From: DASRBO01 sp035653595
GTDB taxonomy: Bacteria; Actinomycetota; Acidimicrobiia; Acidimicrobiales; JAJPHE01
NCBI GenBank assembly: GCA_035653595.1
Contig: DASRBO010000001.1
Coordinates: forward strand, 1-64,000
Reading direction: 5' to 3'
DNA length: 64,000 bases
Below are positions 25,506 through 34,124 of this stretch, in pieces. The position numbers were made by a program, and so were the translations under genes. The notes beneath the pieces are model-generated. The model was not told the DNA's origin. It did not search any database and worked only from the letters and a program-made list of their open reading frames with translations. Numbering within the stretch: the first letter of the stretch is position 1; every line of letters starts with the position of its first letter.

Positions 25506-26504
25506 TCACATCACCAGCACCGCCGCCCCCTCGACCCGGTCGGCGGCCAGGTCGGCCAGGGCCCGGTCGGCCTCGGCGAACGGGTAGGGCGTCACCGTGG
25601 GGCGCAGCGGTATGCGGGCGGCGATCTCCAGCAGCTCGTTTCCGTCGGCGCGGGTGTTGGCCGTCACGCTGACCAGCTCCCGCTCCTCGAACAGGTGGCG
25701 CTCGTAGTCGAGGACCGGGATGGCCGACAGGTAGATGCCCGCCACCGCCAGGCGCCCGCCCCGGTCCAGGGCCGACAGGGCGACGGGCACCAGGTCCCCG
25801 GCGGGAGCGAAGAGGATGGCGGCGTCCAGGGGCTCGGGCGGCGGGTCGGTGGCCCCTCCCGCCGAGGCGACCCCCAGCTCGAGGGCCAACCGGCGGGCCT
25901 CGGCCGAGCGGGTCATCACGTGCACGGTCGCCCCCTCGAACCGGGCCACCTGGGCAGCTAGGTGGGCGGAGGCGCCGAAGCCGTAGATCCCGAGGCGGCC
26001 CCCGGGGGGCAGGGCGGAGCGGCGCAGGGCCCGGTAGCCGATGATGCCTGCGCACAGCAGCGGCGCCGCCTCGAGGTCCGAGAACCCCGGCGGGACGGGG
26101 TAGGCATAGGCCTCGTCGACCACCGCCGCCTCGGCGTAGCCGCCGTCGGCGTCCCAGCCGGTGAAGGCAGGGGCCACCCACAGGTTCTCGGCCCCGGCTC
26201 TGCAGAACCGGCACTCCCCGCAGGTGCCCCGCAACCAGGCGATGCCCACCCGGTCCCCCACCCGGAACCTCGAGACGCCGGGCCCGGTCGCCTCCACCGT
26301 GCCGACCACCTCGTGGCCGGGCACGACGGCGGGCGCTTTGGGGGCCAGTTCGCCCAGGGCCAGGTGCAGGTCGGTGCGGCACACCCCGCAGGCGGCCACG
26401 CGCATCAGGAGCTGGCCCGGCCCCGGCGTGGGCACCGGCCGCTCGACCAGGCGCAGCGGTCGGGTCGGCATCGGGCCGGGCCGCTCCACCACCCACGCCC
26501 TCAT
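25506..26504 (-). CDS. Zinc-dependent alcohol dehydrogenase
   Basis: 332 residues from ATG 26504 (MRAWVVERPGPM). Medium-chain dehydrogenase: catalytic zinc ligands in ACGVCRTDLH and VPGHEVVGTVE, four structural zinc cysteines in GTCGECRFCRAGAENLW, and GRLGIYGFGASAHLAAQVA as the Rossmann nucleotide loop (G-x-G-x-x-A). The closest subgroup by eye is the 'alcohol dehydrogenase AdhP/zinc-binding ADH' with a short C-terminus. It interconverts alcohols and aldehydes with NAD(P); substrate unknown. Divergent from msrB, 69 bases apart. Confidence 0.9.
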   Translation of the reverse strand: MRAWVVERPGPMPTRPLRLVERPVPTPGPGQLLMRVAACGVCRTDLHLALGELAPKAPAVVPGHEVVGTVEATGPGVSRFRVGDRVGIAWLRGTCGECRFCRAGAENLWVAPAFTGWDADGGYAEAAVVDEAYAYPVPPGFSDLEAAPLLCAGIIGYRALRRSALPPGGRLGIYGFGASAHLAAQVARFEGATVHVMTRSAEARRLALELGVASAGGATDPPPEPLDAAILFAPAGDLVPVALSALDRGGRLAVAGIYLSAIPVLDYERHLFEERELVSVTANTRADGNELLEIAARIPLRPTVTPYPFAEADRALADLAADRVEGAAVLVM

Positions 26505-26561
26505 GCCGGCCCGCTCGAGCCGGGGCCGCCCGTGCCGGCGTGTCCGGTCGGCAACCGGGCG

Positions 26562-26567
26562 TAGCCT
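26562..26567 (+). promoter_or_regulatory. -10 box for msrB (leaderless)
   Basis: TAGCCT lies six bases before the msrB ATG at 26574, with no room for a ribosome site, so the message is probably leaderless. Confidence 0.5.
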
Positions 26568-26573
26568 GAGCCC

Positions 26574-26966
26574 ATGGCCGACATCGACAAGACCGAGGAC
26601 GTCTGGCGCAAGGAGCTCACCCCCGAGCAGTACCACGTCCTGCGGGAGGCCGGCACCGAGCCGGCCTTCACCGGGCGCTACTGGAACGTCCACGACGACG
26701 GCACCTACCACTGCGCCGGCTGCGGCACGGCCCTGTTCTCCTCCGACACCAAGTTCGACTCCGGCACCGGATGGCCCAGCTTCACCGAGCCGATGGTGGC
26801 TGACGCAGTCGAGCTGGTCTCCGACCGGAGCCACGGGATGGTGCGGACCGAGGTTCGCTGCCGGCGCTGCGGCGGCCATCTGGGCCACGTCTTCGACGAC
26901 GGGCCCGGGCCCAGGGGGGAGCGGTGGTGCATGAACTCCGCCGCCCTCGAACTGCGCCCCCGCTGA
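26574..26966 (+). CDS. msrB: Peptide-methionine (R)-S-oxide reductase
   Basis: 130 residues, full-length MsrB. Two CxxC zinc pairs are seen (CAGCGTALF and CRRCGGHLGHVF), with GTGWPSF and the catalytic RWCMNSAAL. The catalytic residue is Cys, not selenocysteine, despite selD in the same window. It reduces methionine-R-sulfoxide in proteins using thioredoxin. The resolving Cys seen in some homologues is not obvious. Stands alone with its own leaderless promoter. Confidence 0.95.
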   Translation: MADIDKTEDVWRKELTPEQYHVLREAGTEPAFTGRYWNVHDDGTYHCAGCGTALFSSDTKFDSGTGWPSFTEPMVADAVELVSDRSHGMVRTEVRCRRCGGHLGHVFDDGPGPRGERWCMNSAALELRPR

Positions 26967-27014
26967 AGAGGGTTCCCTCGCGCACCATCGATACCGGAAT
27001 GGGTGGAAGGTCCG

Positions 27015-27026
27015 GGTCACGTGACC
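27015..27026. promoter_or_regulatory. 12-bp perfect palindrome upstream of the DrrAB-like exporter
   Basis: GGTCACGTGACC reads the same on both strands and lies 42 bases before the -10 box at 27069. A symmetric site at this distance suggests binding of a dimeric regulator to the exporter promoter; the regulator is unknown. Confidence 0.45.
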
Positions 27027-27068
27027 GATAACCGGCCCGCCAGTGGGAGATCCGCTCCGGGGCTCCCG

Positions 27069-27074
27069 TAACCT
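27069..27074 (+). promoter_or_regulatory. -10 box for the DrrAB-like exporter (leaderless)
   Basis: TAACCT, six bases before the GTG at 27081, no Shine-Dalgarno sequence. It fits the leaderless TAnnnT pattern. Confidence 0.5.
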
Positions 27075-27080
27075 GCGCTG

Positions 27081-28028
27081 GTGGCCTACGCGATCGAGGC
27101 GGCCGACCTGGTGAAGGTGTTCGGGCACGCCGTGCGCGCCCTGGACGGGCTCAACCTCGAGGTCGAGGCGGGCACGGTGCTGGGCCTGCTCGGCCCCAAC
27201 GGCGCAGGCAAGACCACCGCCGTGCGGGTGTTCACCACCGTGCTGCGCCCCGACAGCGGCCGCGCCCGGGTGCTCGGCCTCGACGTGGCCACCGACGCCG
27301 AGGCGGTGCGGGCCAACATCGGTTTGGCCGGGCAGAACGCCGCCGTCGACGAACGGCTCACCGCCCGCGAGAACCTGCGCCTGATCGGCCAGCTGAGCCA
27401 GGTGGGCCGTCGGGAGGCGGTCCGGCGGGGAGAGCAGCTGATCGCCCGCTTCCAGCTGGAGGAGGTGGCCAACCGGCCGGCCAAGACGTACTCGGGGGGC
27501 CAGCGCCGGCGCCTCGACGTGGCCGCCTCGCTGGTCGCCCGGCCCCCGGTGCTCTTCCTCGACGAGCCGACCACCGGGCTCGACCCCCAGAGCCGCAGCG
27601 ACCTGTGGCAGACCATCGAGGAGCTGGTGAGCGAGGGCACCACCGTGCTGCTCACCACCCAGTACCTCGAGGAGGCCGACCGGCTGGCCCAGCAGGTGGC
27701 GGTGGTCGACCACGGCAAGGTGATCGCCGAGGGCACCCCGGCCCAGCTCAAGGCCCGTATGGGCGCCACCGTGCTCGATCTGGAGATGGCCGACGAGGCC
27801 GAGGCCCAGAAGGCCTCCGACGTCCTGTCCCGCCTGACCGAGCAGCCTCCGGTGGTGCAGGGCCGGGCGGTGGAGGTCAACGTGGACGACGGCGCCCGCT
27901 TCGTCAGCCGGGCCCTTACGGCCCTCGAGCAGGCCGCCCTGGTCCCGGCCCACCTCTCGCTGCGGGAGCCCAGCCTCGACGACGTGTTCCTGGCCCTGAC
28001 CGGGCGCAGGGCGGAGGAGGTGTCATGA
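27081..28028 (+). CDS. ABC exporter ATPase (daunorubicin-resistance DrrA type)
   Basis: 315 residues from GTG 27081. Walker A LLGPNGAGKTTAVRVFTT, Q-loop IGLAGQNAAVDERLTARENL, signature YSGGQRRRLDVAASL, Walker B LFLDEPTTGLD and the H-loop replaced by Gln in LLTTQYLEEADRLA, which is normal for the DrrA subgroup. The C-terminal domain ends LREPSLDDVFLALTG. It partners the overlapping permease to export a drug, lipid or glycolipid-like molecule. Preceded by a 12-bp palindrome that may be an operator. Confidence 0.92.
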   Translation: MAYAIEAADLVKVFGHAVRALDGLNLEVEAGTVLGLLGPNGAGKTTAVRVFTTVLRPDSGRARVLGLDVATDAEAVRANIGLAGQNAAVDERLTARENLRLIGQLSQVGRREAVRRGEQLIARFQLEEVANRPAKTYSGGQRRRLDVAASLVARPPVLFLDEPTTGLDPQSRSDLWQTIEELVSEGTTVLLTTQYLEEADRLAQQVAVVDHGKVIAEGTPAQLKARMGATVLDLEMADEAEAQKASDVLSRLTEQPPVVQGRAVEVNVDDGARFVSRALTALEQAALVPAHLSLREPSLDDVFLALTGRRAEEVS

Positions 28029-28840
28029 GCGCGACCACCGCCGTCGCCCTGCCGGCGCTGAGGGCGCCCGGGCGGCGCAGCGGCGTGGTGAGGGCCCTGG
28101 TCGACGGACTGGCCGTCACCGAGCGCAACCTGATCGGCTACACCAGAACGCCGGAGGCGCTGTTCTTCCTGGCGGTGCAGCCGATCATGTTCGTGCTGCT
28201 GTTCCGCTACGTGTTCGGCGGGGCCATCAAGATCCCCGGCTTCAACTACGTCAACTACATGATGCCCGGCATCTTCGTGCAGACCGTCGCCTTCGGCTCG
28301 GTGAGCACCAGCGTGGGCCTGGCCGAGGACCTGCACAAGGGTCTGATCGAGCGCTTCCGTGCCCTGCCGATGGCACGCTCGGCGGTGCTGGCGGGCCGCA
28401 CGGTGGCCGACGTGTGCCGCAACCTGTTCGTCATCGTCATCATGACCGCCATCGGCTTCGCCGTCGGGTTCCGCCCCGCCAGCGCCCTCGGCTTCTTCGG
28501 TGCCGTGGGCGTGCTGGTGTTGTGGGCCTTCGCCATGTCGTGGGGCTTCGCCATCATCGGGCTGTCGGCTCCTGACAGCGAGACGGCCCAGGTCATGTCG
28601 TTCCCGGCGATCTTCCCCCTCACCTTCGCCTCGTCGGCCTTCGTCCCCATCGCCACCATGCCCGGCTGGCTGCAGGCCTTCGCCCGCCACCAGCCGATGA
28701 GCAACGTCATCGACGCCGCCCGCGCCCTCATGCTGGGTGGACCCACCGCCGGCAAGGTGGCCGCCGCCCTGGCCTGGTCCGTGGGGGTGCTGGTCGTGCT
28801 GGCGCCCCTGGCGGTGCTCCGCTACCGCCGGACCGCCTGA
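28025..28840 (+). CDS. ABC-2 type permease (DrrB type)
   Basis: 271 residues; ATG 28025 overlaps the ATPase stop (ATGA). Six predicted membrane helices. Family features are VTERNLIGYTRTPEALFFLAVQP in pieces, LFRYVFGGAI, DLHKGLIERFRALPMARSAVLAGR and FASSAFVPIATMPGWLQAFARHQPMSNV. It forms the membrane part of a two-gene exporter. Substrate unknown; antibiotic self-resistance is only one of several known roles in this family. Confidence 0.9.
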   Translation: MSATTAVALPALRAPGRRSGVVRALVDGLAVTERNLIGYTRTPEALFFLAVQPIMFVLLFRYVFGGAIKIPGFNYVNYMMPGIFVQTVAFGSVSTSVGLAEDLHKGLIERFRALPMARSAVLAGRTVADVCRNLFVIVIMTAIGFAVGFRPASALGFFGAVGVLVLWAFAMSWGFAIIGLSAPDSETAQVMSFPAIFPLTFASSAFVPIATMPGWLQAFARHQPMSNVIDAARALMLGGPTAGKVAAALAWSVGVLVVLAPLAVLRYRRTA

Positions 28841-28878
28841 CCCCGGCCCACGGCCTCCCTCCGCCGGACGGCCCGGGC

Positions 28879-28901
28879 GATTTCCCCACGTTGGGGAAAT
28901 C
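28879..28901. repeat. 9-bp perfect inverted repeat downstream of the exporter permease
   Basis: GATTTCCCC (28879-28887) and GGGGAAATC (28893-28901) with loop ACGTT, 38 bases after the permease stop. It can form a stable hairpin but no T run follows. It may be a terminator of the exporter operon or an operator site for the acyl-CoA synthetase gene that begins at 29030. Confidence 0.55.
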
Positions 28902-29029
28902 CCGACAATCGGCACGATGGTCGCCATCGCCATCGGCGATTCGGGGCCTCACCCCTCTCCCCTAGGGGGCTGACCGTAGCGGGGCGCTGGGGTATATGAA
29001 GGTGTCCTCGCCGGTCAGGAGGTAGCCCC

Positions 29030-30586
29030 GTGAAGGACCTGATCTACCAGCGCTTCCTCCTCCCCGCCCTCGACCGCTACGCCGGGGCCCCGGCGGTGGC
29101 CGACGGCGACTGGAGGGCCACCCTCTCCGAGCACGTCGAGCGGGTGCTGCGCCTGGGCGACGGGCTGGCCTCGACCCTGGGCGTGGGCCCGTCCGATGGC
29201 TGCGCCGTCATGGCGCTCAACGGCCACCACTACCTCGAGCTGTACCACGCCGCCTTCCTGGGCTCCTGCGTCCTCAACCCGCTCAACCTGCGGCTGGCCC
29301 CCAAGGAGCTGGAGTTCATCCTCTCCGACTCGGAGACCAAGGTGGTCTTCACCGACGCCGCCTTCGCCCCCCTGGTCGACCGGGTGCGGGCGGGCACATC
29401 GGTCGAGAAGGTGGTGCTCATCGGGTCGGGCGACGTGCCCCACGACCTCGCCGGCGAGGACCTGATCGGCGCCGGCCGGGCCCAGGTGCCCCCCGAGCCG
29501 GATGAGTCCGATCCGGTGGTCCTCATGTACACCGGCGGCACGACCGGGCTGCCCAAGGGCGTGCTCATAGACCACCGGGCCGCCATGCTCGACCTCTACA
29601 AGATCGCCGCCATCTTCGGTTTCGACGAGAGCCACGTCTACCTGCACCAGACCCCGATGTTCCACGCCGCATCCTTCGGCGGCATCCTCTCCATACCGGC
29701 GGTCGGCGGCATGACCACCTTCGTGCCGCTGTTCGACCCCGAGGCGGTGCTCGATGTCATCGAGGCCAACCGGGTGACCACCACGGTCATGGTCCCGACC
29801 ATGATCCAGATGGTCCTGGACCACCCCGCGTTCCGCCCGGAGCGGCTGTCCTCGCTTCGGGATCTGATCTACGGGGCGTCGCCCATGCCGACGGCGCTGC
29901 TGCAGCGGCTCTTGGAGACGTTCCCCGACCTCGACGTCTGGCAGGGCTACGGCATGACCGAGAGCTGCGGCCTGCTCACCGTCCTGCGCCCCGAGGACCA
30001 CCGTGGCGGCGGCGAGCTGCTCCGCTCGGCCGGCCGGGCCGTCCCCGGGGCCACCCTGTGCGTCCAGGACGAGGAGGGCCGGCTGCTACCCCGGGGCCAG
30101 ACCGGTGAGATCTGCGCCCGCAGCGGCAACTACATGTCGGAGTACTGGCGCCGTCCGGAGGAGACCGAGGCCGCCTTCCGGGGCGGCTGGTACCACACCG
30201 GCGACGCCGGCTTCCTCGACGACGCCGGCTACGTCTACCTGGTCGACCGGGTGAAGGACATGATCGTGACCGGGGGCGAGAACGTCTATTCCGCCGAGGT
30301 GGAGAACGCCCTGTCCGGCTTTCCCGGCGTCAGGCAGGTGGCGGTCATCGGTATCCCCTCCGAGCGCTGGGGCGAGGCGGTGCACGCCATCGTGGTGACC
30401 GACCCCGACGCCGGGGTGACGGCCGAGGCCCTCGAGGACTGGGCCCGCCAGCGCATCGCCGGTTACAAGGTGCCCAAGTCGTTCGAGCTGCGGACCGAAC
30501 CCCTGCCGCTGTCGGGCGCTCTCAAGATCCTCAAGCGCGAGCTGCGCCGGCCCTACTGGGAGGGCCAGGACCGCGCCGTGGGCTGA
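29030..30586 (+). CDS. Fatty acyl-CoA synthetase / AMP-dependent ligase
   Basis: 518 residues from GTG 29030, with AGGAGG nearby upstream. ANL-superfamily motifs: the AMP-binding loop MYTGGTTGLPKG, A5 region YGMTESCG, A7 WYHTGDAGFLDDAG, A8 hinge VDRVKDMIVTGGENVYSAEVE and the catalytic Lys of A10 in LPLSGALKILKRELR. It activates a carboxylic acid to acyl-AMP and then to the CoA thioester. The GGENVYSAEVE form suits medium- or long-chain fatty acyl-CoA ligases; the exact acid is unknown. Confidence 0.9.
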   Translation: MKDLIYQRFLLPALDRYAGAPAVADGDWRATLSEHVERVLRLGDGLASTLGVGPSDGCAVMALNGHHYLELYHAAFLGSCVLNPLNLRLAPKELEFILSDSETKVVFTDAAFAPLVDRVRAGTSVEKVVLIGSGDVPHDLAGEDLIGAGRAQVPPEPDESDPVVLMYTGGTTGLPKGVLIDHRAAMLDLYKIAAIFGFDESHVYLHQTPMFHAASFGGILSIPAVGGMTTFVPLFDPEAVLDVIEANRVTTTVMVPTMIQMVLDHPAFRPERLSSLRDLIYGASPMPTALLQRLLETFPDLDVWQGYGMTESCGLLTVLRPEDHRGGGELLRSAGRAVPGATLCVQDEEGRLLPRGQTGEICARSGNYMSEYWRRPEETEAAFRGGWYHTGDAGFLDDAGYVYLVDRVKDMIVTGGENVYSAEVENALSGFPGVRQVAVIGIPSERWGEAVHAIVVTDPDAGVTAEALEDWARQRIAGYKVPKSFELRTEPLPLSGALKILKRELRRPYWEGQDRAVG

Positions 30587-30648
30587 GGCGCCTCGGGCCG
30601 GGCCCGGAAATCCTTGAGCCACCCCGACGGAAAGTGCCGGCCCGGAAC

Positions 30649-30654
30649 GACAAT
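30649..30654 (+). promoter_or_regulatory. Possible -10 box deciding the ECF sigma factor start
   Basis: GACAAT lies exactly six bases before the GTG at 30661, the same spacing as other leaderless starts here, and it has the conserved A at position 2 and T at position 6. It is the reason for preferring 30661 over the GTG at 30634. Confidence 0.35.
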
Positions 30655-30660
30655 ACGGCC

Positions 30661-31176
30661 GTGGGGGAAGCCGAGGACCAGGGGGCGGCCATGCTCTCGC
30701 TCTACGAGCGGGCCCTGCCCGTGGTCTTCGGCTACCTGGCCGACCGCTGCGGGGACCGGGCCACCGCCGAGGACCTGACCTCGGAGACGTTCCTCGCCGC
30801 CGTGGCGGCGGTGAAGGCCCCCGGGCCGCCGGCGGTTTCGATCGCCTGGCTGGTGGGGGTGGCCCGCCACAAGCTGGTGGACCACTGGCGCCGCCGGGGT
30901 CGCCATGACCGGCTGGTCGACCGGGCCGCCACCGAGGTGACCGGTCCCGAGGACCCGTGGGAGCACGAGCTGGACCGGCTGCGCTCCGACGCCGTGCTGG
31001 CCGGCCTCGGTGGCCATCATCGGGCGGTGCTCACCCTGCGCTATGTCGACGGCCTCCCCGTTGGCGAGGTGGCCGAGGTGCTCGACCGCAGCGTGCACGC
31101 CACCGAGGCCCTGCTGAGCCGGGCCAAGGCCGCCTTCCGGCGCGCCTATGTCGTCGAAGGAGCCGACGATGCCTGA
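30661..31176 (+). CDS. ECF-type RNA polymerase sigma factor
   Basis: 171 residues from GTG 30661 (GTG 30634 would add nine). Region sigma-2 has LYERALPVVFGYLADRCGDR and AEDLTSETFLAA (the -10 binding D-L-x-x-x-x-F pattern), and SIAWLVGVARHKLVDHWRRR follows. Sigma-4 has HHRAVLTLRYVDGLPVGEVAEVLDRSVHATEALLSRA in pieces, a typical HTH. It directs RNA polymerase to a specific promoter set. The stop lies eight bases inside the next gene, a VOC protein that may be its regulator. No zinc-finger anti-sigma gene is seen. Confidence 0.9.
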   Translation: MGEAEDQGAAMLSLYERALPVVFGYLADRCGDRATAEDLTSETFLAAVAAVKAPGPPAVSIAWLVGVARHKLVDHWRRRGRHDRLVDRAATEVTGPEDPWEHELDRLRSDAVLAGLGGHHRAVLTLRYVDGLPVGEVAEVLDRSVHATEALLSRAKAAFRRAYVVEGADDA

Positions 31177-32059
31177 CCGCACCGATTCCTTCGCATCCCT
31201 TCGCCGGCCGGCTCCCCCCCTGGGCCCCGATCCCACCTTCGCCGCCTCCCTGCGGCGCCGACTCGAACGGGAGCTGGGCATGACCACCGCCGACCTCAAC
31301 CGCAGCGACTCCACCGCGGGACGGGGCGGCACCGACCTCGACGGCACCCTGGCCATGGTCCACCTCAGGGTCGCCGACGCCGACCGGGCCATGGCGTTCC
31401 TCGCCGCCCTGGCGGGATGGGAGGCCGAGCGGGTGCCCTTCGACGACCACATCAGCCATTACACGATCAACACCGCCGTCACGGTGCGCATCCTCGACGA
31501 CCCCGGCTCCGCCCCGGTGGTCCCCTTCTACCGGATGACCATGGTGTCCGAGGCGGCGGCGGCCGTCCCTGCCGCCGGGGGCAGGGTCGTCGAGTCGGGG
31601 GCCGAGCCCGACGGTGGCGGCTGGGCCCGGGCCGTGGACGACCAGGGCCTCCCCTTCGGGATGTACCGGCCCCGCGGCTACCAGGGCTCGGCGGCGCCGG
31701 GCCGGCCGGCCACCGGTGAGGTGGGGCTGGTGTTCATGACCGCCGACGCCACCCGGGCCGATCGCTTCTACGGCCCGGTGCTGGGATGGCACCTCCAGCG
31801 CGTCCATCCCGACAGCAACTACTTCGAAGCCGTTCCGGCCGTCGGAGTCTTCGACGAGGCCGCCGCCTTCGGCCGCCCGGTGGCCCCGTCCCTGCGCCTC
31901 TATCTGTCGGTGCCCGCCCTGTCCCCCGCCCTGGCCCGGGTGAGCGAGCTCGGCGGCCGGGCCGGTGAGGTGGCCCAGGACATGGGCCCCTACTACACGG
32001 CCTGGTGCAGCGACGACCAGGGCACCGGCTTCGGGCTCATGGCCGAGGCCCTGCAGTAG
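31169..32059 (+). CDS. VOC-family (glyoxalase-fold) protein coupled to the sigma factor
   Basis: 296 residues from ATG 31169, overlapping the sigma stop by 8 bases. The N-terminal ~45 residues (FASLRRPAPPLGPDPTFAASL then RRRLERELG) resemble the short leader found before enzyme-like domains in proteins coded next to some actinobacterial ECF sigma factors. Two VOC/glyoxalase repeats follow (about 60-170, with MVHLRVADADRAMAFLAALAGW, and 185-296, with LVFMTADATRADRFYGPVLGWHL). Metal-binding His/Glu positions are not clearly complete. The tight coupling suggests it senses a small molecule for the sigma factor or detoxifies it; both are inference. Confidence 0.8.
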   Translation: MPDRTDSFASLRRPAPPLGPDPTFAASLRRRLERELGMTTADLNRSDSTAGRGGTDLDGTLAMVHLRVADADRAMAFLAALAGWEAERVPFDDHISHYTINTAVTVRILDDPGSAPVVPFYRMTMVSEAAAAVPAAGGRVVESGAEPDGGGWARAVDDQGLPFGMYRPRGYQGSAAPGRPATGEVGLVFMTADATRADRFYGPVLGWHLQRVHPDSNYFEAVPAVGVFDEAAAFGRPVAPSLRLYLSVPALSPALARVSELGGRAGEVAQDMGPYYTAWCSDDQGTGFGLMAEALQ

Positions 32060-32066
32060 CCGGGCC

Positions 32067-34124
32067 TCACGCCAGGCCGAGGTGGCGGCGCAGGAAGACG
32101 AAGGCCAGCGCCGACATGACGGCCTGCTGGGCGGCGTCGGCCGCCCCGGCGTGGCCGCCCTCGATGTTCTCCCAGTAGCTGACCCGGTGGCCCTGCTCCA
32201 GCAGGCGGGCCGCCATCTTGCGGGCGTGGCCGGGGTGGACCCGGTCGTCCTTGGTGGAGGTGGTCAGCAGCAGCGGCGGGTAGTCGGCCTCGGGCCGGGC
32301 CAGGTGGTAGGGGGAGAAGGTGGCGATGAACGCCCAGTCGGCGGGGTCGTCGGGATCCCCGTACTCCGCCATCCACGACGCCCCCGCCAGCAGGTGGCTG
32401 TAGCGGCGCATGTCAAGCAGCGGGGCCTGGCACACCACCGCCCCGAACAGCTCCGGGGTACGCACGTACATGTTGCCCACGAGGAGCCCGCCGTTGCTTC
32501 CGCCCATGATGCCCAGCTGGCCCGGGGTGGTCACCGACGAGTCGATCAGGTGGTGGGCCACCGCCTCGAAGTCCTCGTAGGCGCGGTGGCGGTTCTCCCG
32601 CAGCGCCGCCTCGTGCCACCGGGGCCCGTACTCGCCGCCGCCGCGGATGTTGGCCACCACGTACCGGCCGCCGTGGGCCAGCCACGACCGGCCGATCACG
32701 CCCGAGTAGCTGGCGGTCAGCGAGATCTCGAAGCCGCCGTAGCCGTACAGGATGGTGGGAGCCGGCCGGCCGGCCTCGATCCCTTCCTCTTCGCCCACCA
32801 GGAAATACGGCACGCGGGTGCCGTCGGCGCTGGTGGCGAAGCGCTGCTGCATGGTCATGGCCGAGCTGTCGAAGCGTTCGGGCTGGGACCGAAGAAGCTC
32901 GGGCGGCCCGTCGGCCGGCACCAGGTAGAGCGAGGTGGGGTGCAGGAAGTCCTGCCCCATCAGGAAGGCGTCGTCGGATACGTCGGAGTCGACCGGCCAG
33001 GCGTTGACGCTCCAGACCGGCAGGGACCCGGCGACCGGCCGCCGCCGCCAGCCGTCGCCGGGGTCGGCCGTTTCGAGGTGGTCGCGCACGTCCTCCTGCA
33101 CGGTGAGGATCAGGCGGCCCCGAGTCCAAGCCCACTGCGACAGGGCGGAGGTGGCGGTAGGCACGAACACCGCCGTCAGCCGGCGCGCGCCGGCGAGGTA
33201 GTCCTCGAGCTCGGCCGCCACCAGCGAGCCGGCCGGATGGGTCTGGCCGGGCACCTCCCAGTCCCGCCGGGGCCGCACCAGGAGCCACCGCTCCCGCAGG
33301 CTGACATCGGCGTCCTCGGGCACGTCCAGCTCGACGAGCGAGCCGTCCCGCAACACGTACTTGCGGGATCGGTAGAAGTCGAGCGCCCGCCGGAACAGGT
33401 GGTGGCGCCAGCCGGGCAGGGTGTCGACCGACACCGCCACCGACACGTCGGCGGCCTCGCCTTCGAACACCAGCGGGGTGTCCTCCAGCGGCTTGCCCCT
33501 CTCCCACCGCCTCACGGTGCGGGGATAGCCCGAGGTGGTCGTGGTGCCCTCGCCGAAGTCGTGACCGACATAGACCATGTCGTCGTCCACCCACACCAGC
33601 CACCCCTTCGACAGGGGCCGCACGAAGCCGCCGTCGGCCTCGGTGACGAAGCTCTTGTCGACCATGTCGAACTCCCGTGTCACCGACGTGTCCGAGCCGC
33701 CGGGTGAGAGCTCGAGCAGTGTCCGGCGGCGGTCGGGGCGGCGGGTGGAGCCCCCGTGGTAAACCCAGGACTCACCCTCGGCCGCTCCGAGGGCGTCGAC
33801 GTCGAGCAGGACCTCCCAACGCTCCTCGCCGGCGCGGTAGCTCTCCCAGGTGGTGCGCCGCACCAGGCCCCGACGGTGCTCGGCGTCGGTCCAGAAGTTG
33901 AGCACCGAGTCGAGATGCCGCGACGGCAACGGGATGCGGTCGTCGGCCTCGAGCACCTCGAGAATGAAGGCCCGGGTGGGCTCGAAGCGGGGATCGACGA
34001 ACAGATCGGCCTCGGTGACGGCGTTGCGTGCCCTCACCCAGTCGAGAGCGCCGTCGCCCTCAACCTCCTCCAACCAGGCGTGCTCGTCCTGGAGTCTCCG
34101 GTCGGGCGGGCTCGGCTCGGTCAT
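32067..34124 (-). CDS. Prolyl oligopeptidase family serine peptidase (S9A)
   Basis: 685 residues, usual length. The N-terminal beta-propeller region begins LQDEHAWLEEVEGDGALDWVRARN. The C-terminal alpha/beta hydrolase domain has the nucleophile Ser in GIMGGSNGGLLVGN, TILYGYGGFEISLT and RGGGEYGPRWHEAA ahead of it, the acid in TSTKDDRVHPGHARKM and the His in ENIEGGHAGAAD. It cleaves short peptides after proline, or a related bond, in the cytosol (no signal peptide). A TAGGTT box six bases before the ATG points to a leaderless message. Confidence 0.93.
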   Translation of the reverse strand: MTEPSPPDRRLQDEHAWLEEVEGDGALDWVRARNAVTEADLFVDPRFEPTRAFILEVLEADDRIPLPSRHLDSVLNFWTDAEHRRGLVRRTTWESYRAGEERWEVLLDVDALGAAEGESWVYHGGSTRRPDRRRTLLELSPGGSDTSVTREFDMVDKSFVTEADGGFVRPLSKGWLVWVDDDMVYVGHDFGEGTTTTSGYPRTVRRWERGKPLEDTPLVFEGEAADVSVAVSVDTLPGWRHHLFRRALDFYRSRKYVLRDGSLVELDVPEDADVSLRERWLLVRPRRDWEVPGQTHPAGSLVAAELEDYLAGARRLTAVFVPTATSALSQWAWTRGRLILTVQEDVRDHLETADPGDGWRRRPVAGSLPVWSVNAWPVDSDVSDDAFLMGQDFLHPTSLYLVPADGPPELLRSQPERFDSSAMTMQQRFATSADGTRVPYFLVGEEEGIEAGRPAPTILYGYGGFEISLTASYSGVIGRSWLAHGGRYVVANIRGGGEYGPRWHEAALRENRHRAYEDFEAVAHHLIDSSVTTPGQLGIMGGSNGGLLVGNMYVRTPELFGAVVCQAPLLDMRRYSHLLAGASWMAEYGDPDDPADWAFIATFSPYHLARPEADYPPLLLTTSTKDDRVHPGHARKMAARLLEQGHRVSYWENIEGGHAGAADAAQQAVMSALAFVFLRRHLGLA

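Noticed and set aside
25198..25587. 129-codon plus-strand open frame in the convergent gap
   Set aside because: No recognisable domain, no ribosome site, covers a terminator hairpin and runs antisense into the alcohol dehydrogenase gene.
26925..26935. Possible selenocysteine in msrB because selD is near
   Set aside because: The catalytic codon gives Cys (RWCMNS).
28901..28913. Small CCGA/TCGG hairpin after the 28879 inverted repeat
   Set aside because: Four-base stem only; too weak to call.
30634..30660. Longer N-terminus for the ECF sigma factor (GTG 30634)
   Set aside because: Nine extra residues are not sigma-like and GTG 30661 has a -10-type box at the leaderless spacing; still possible.
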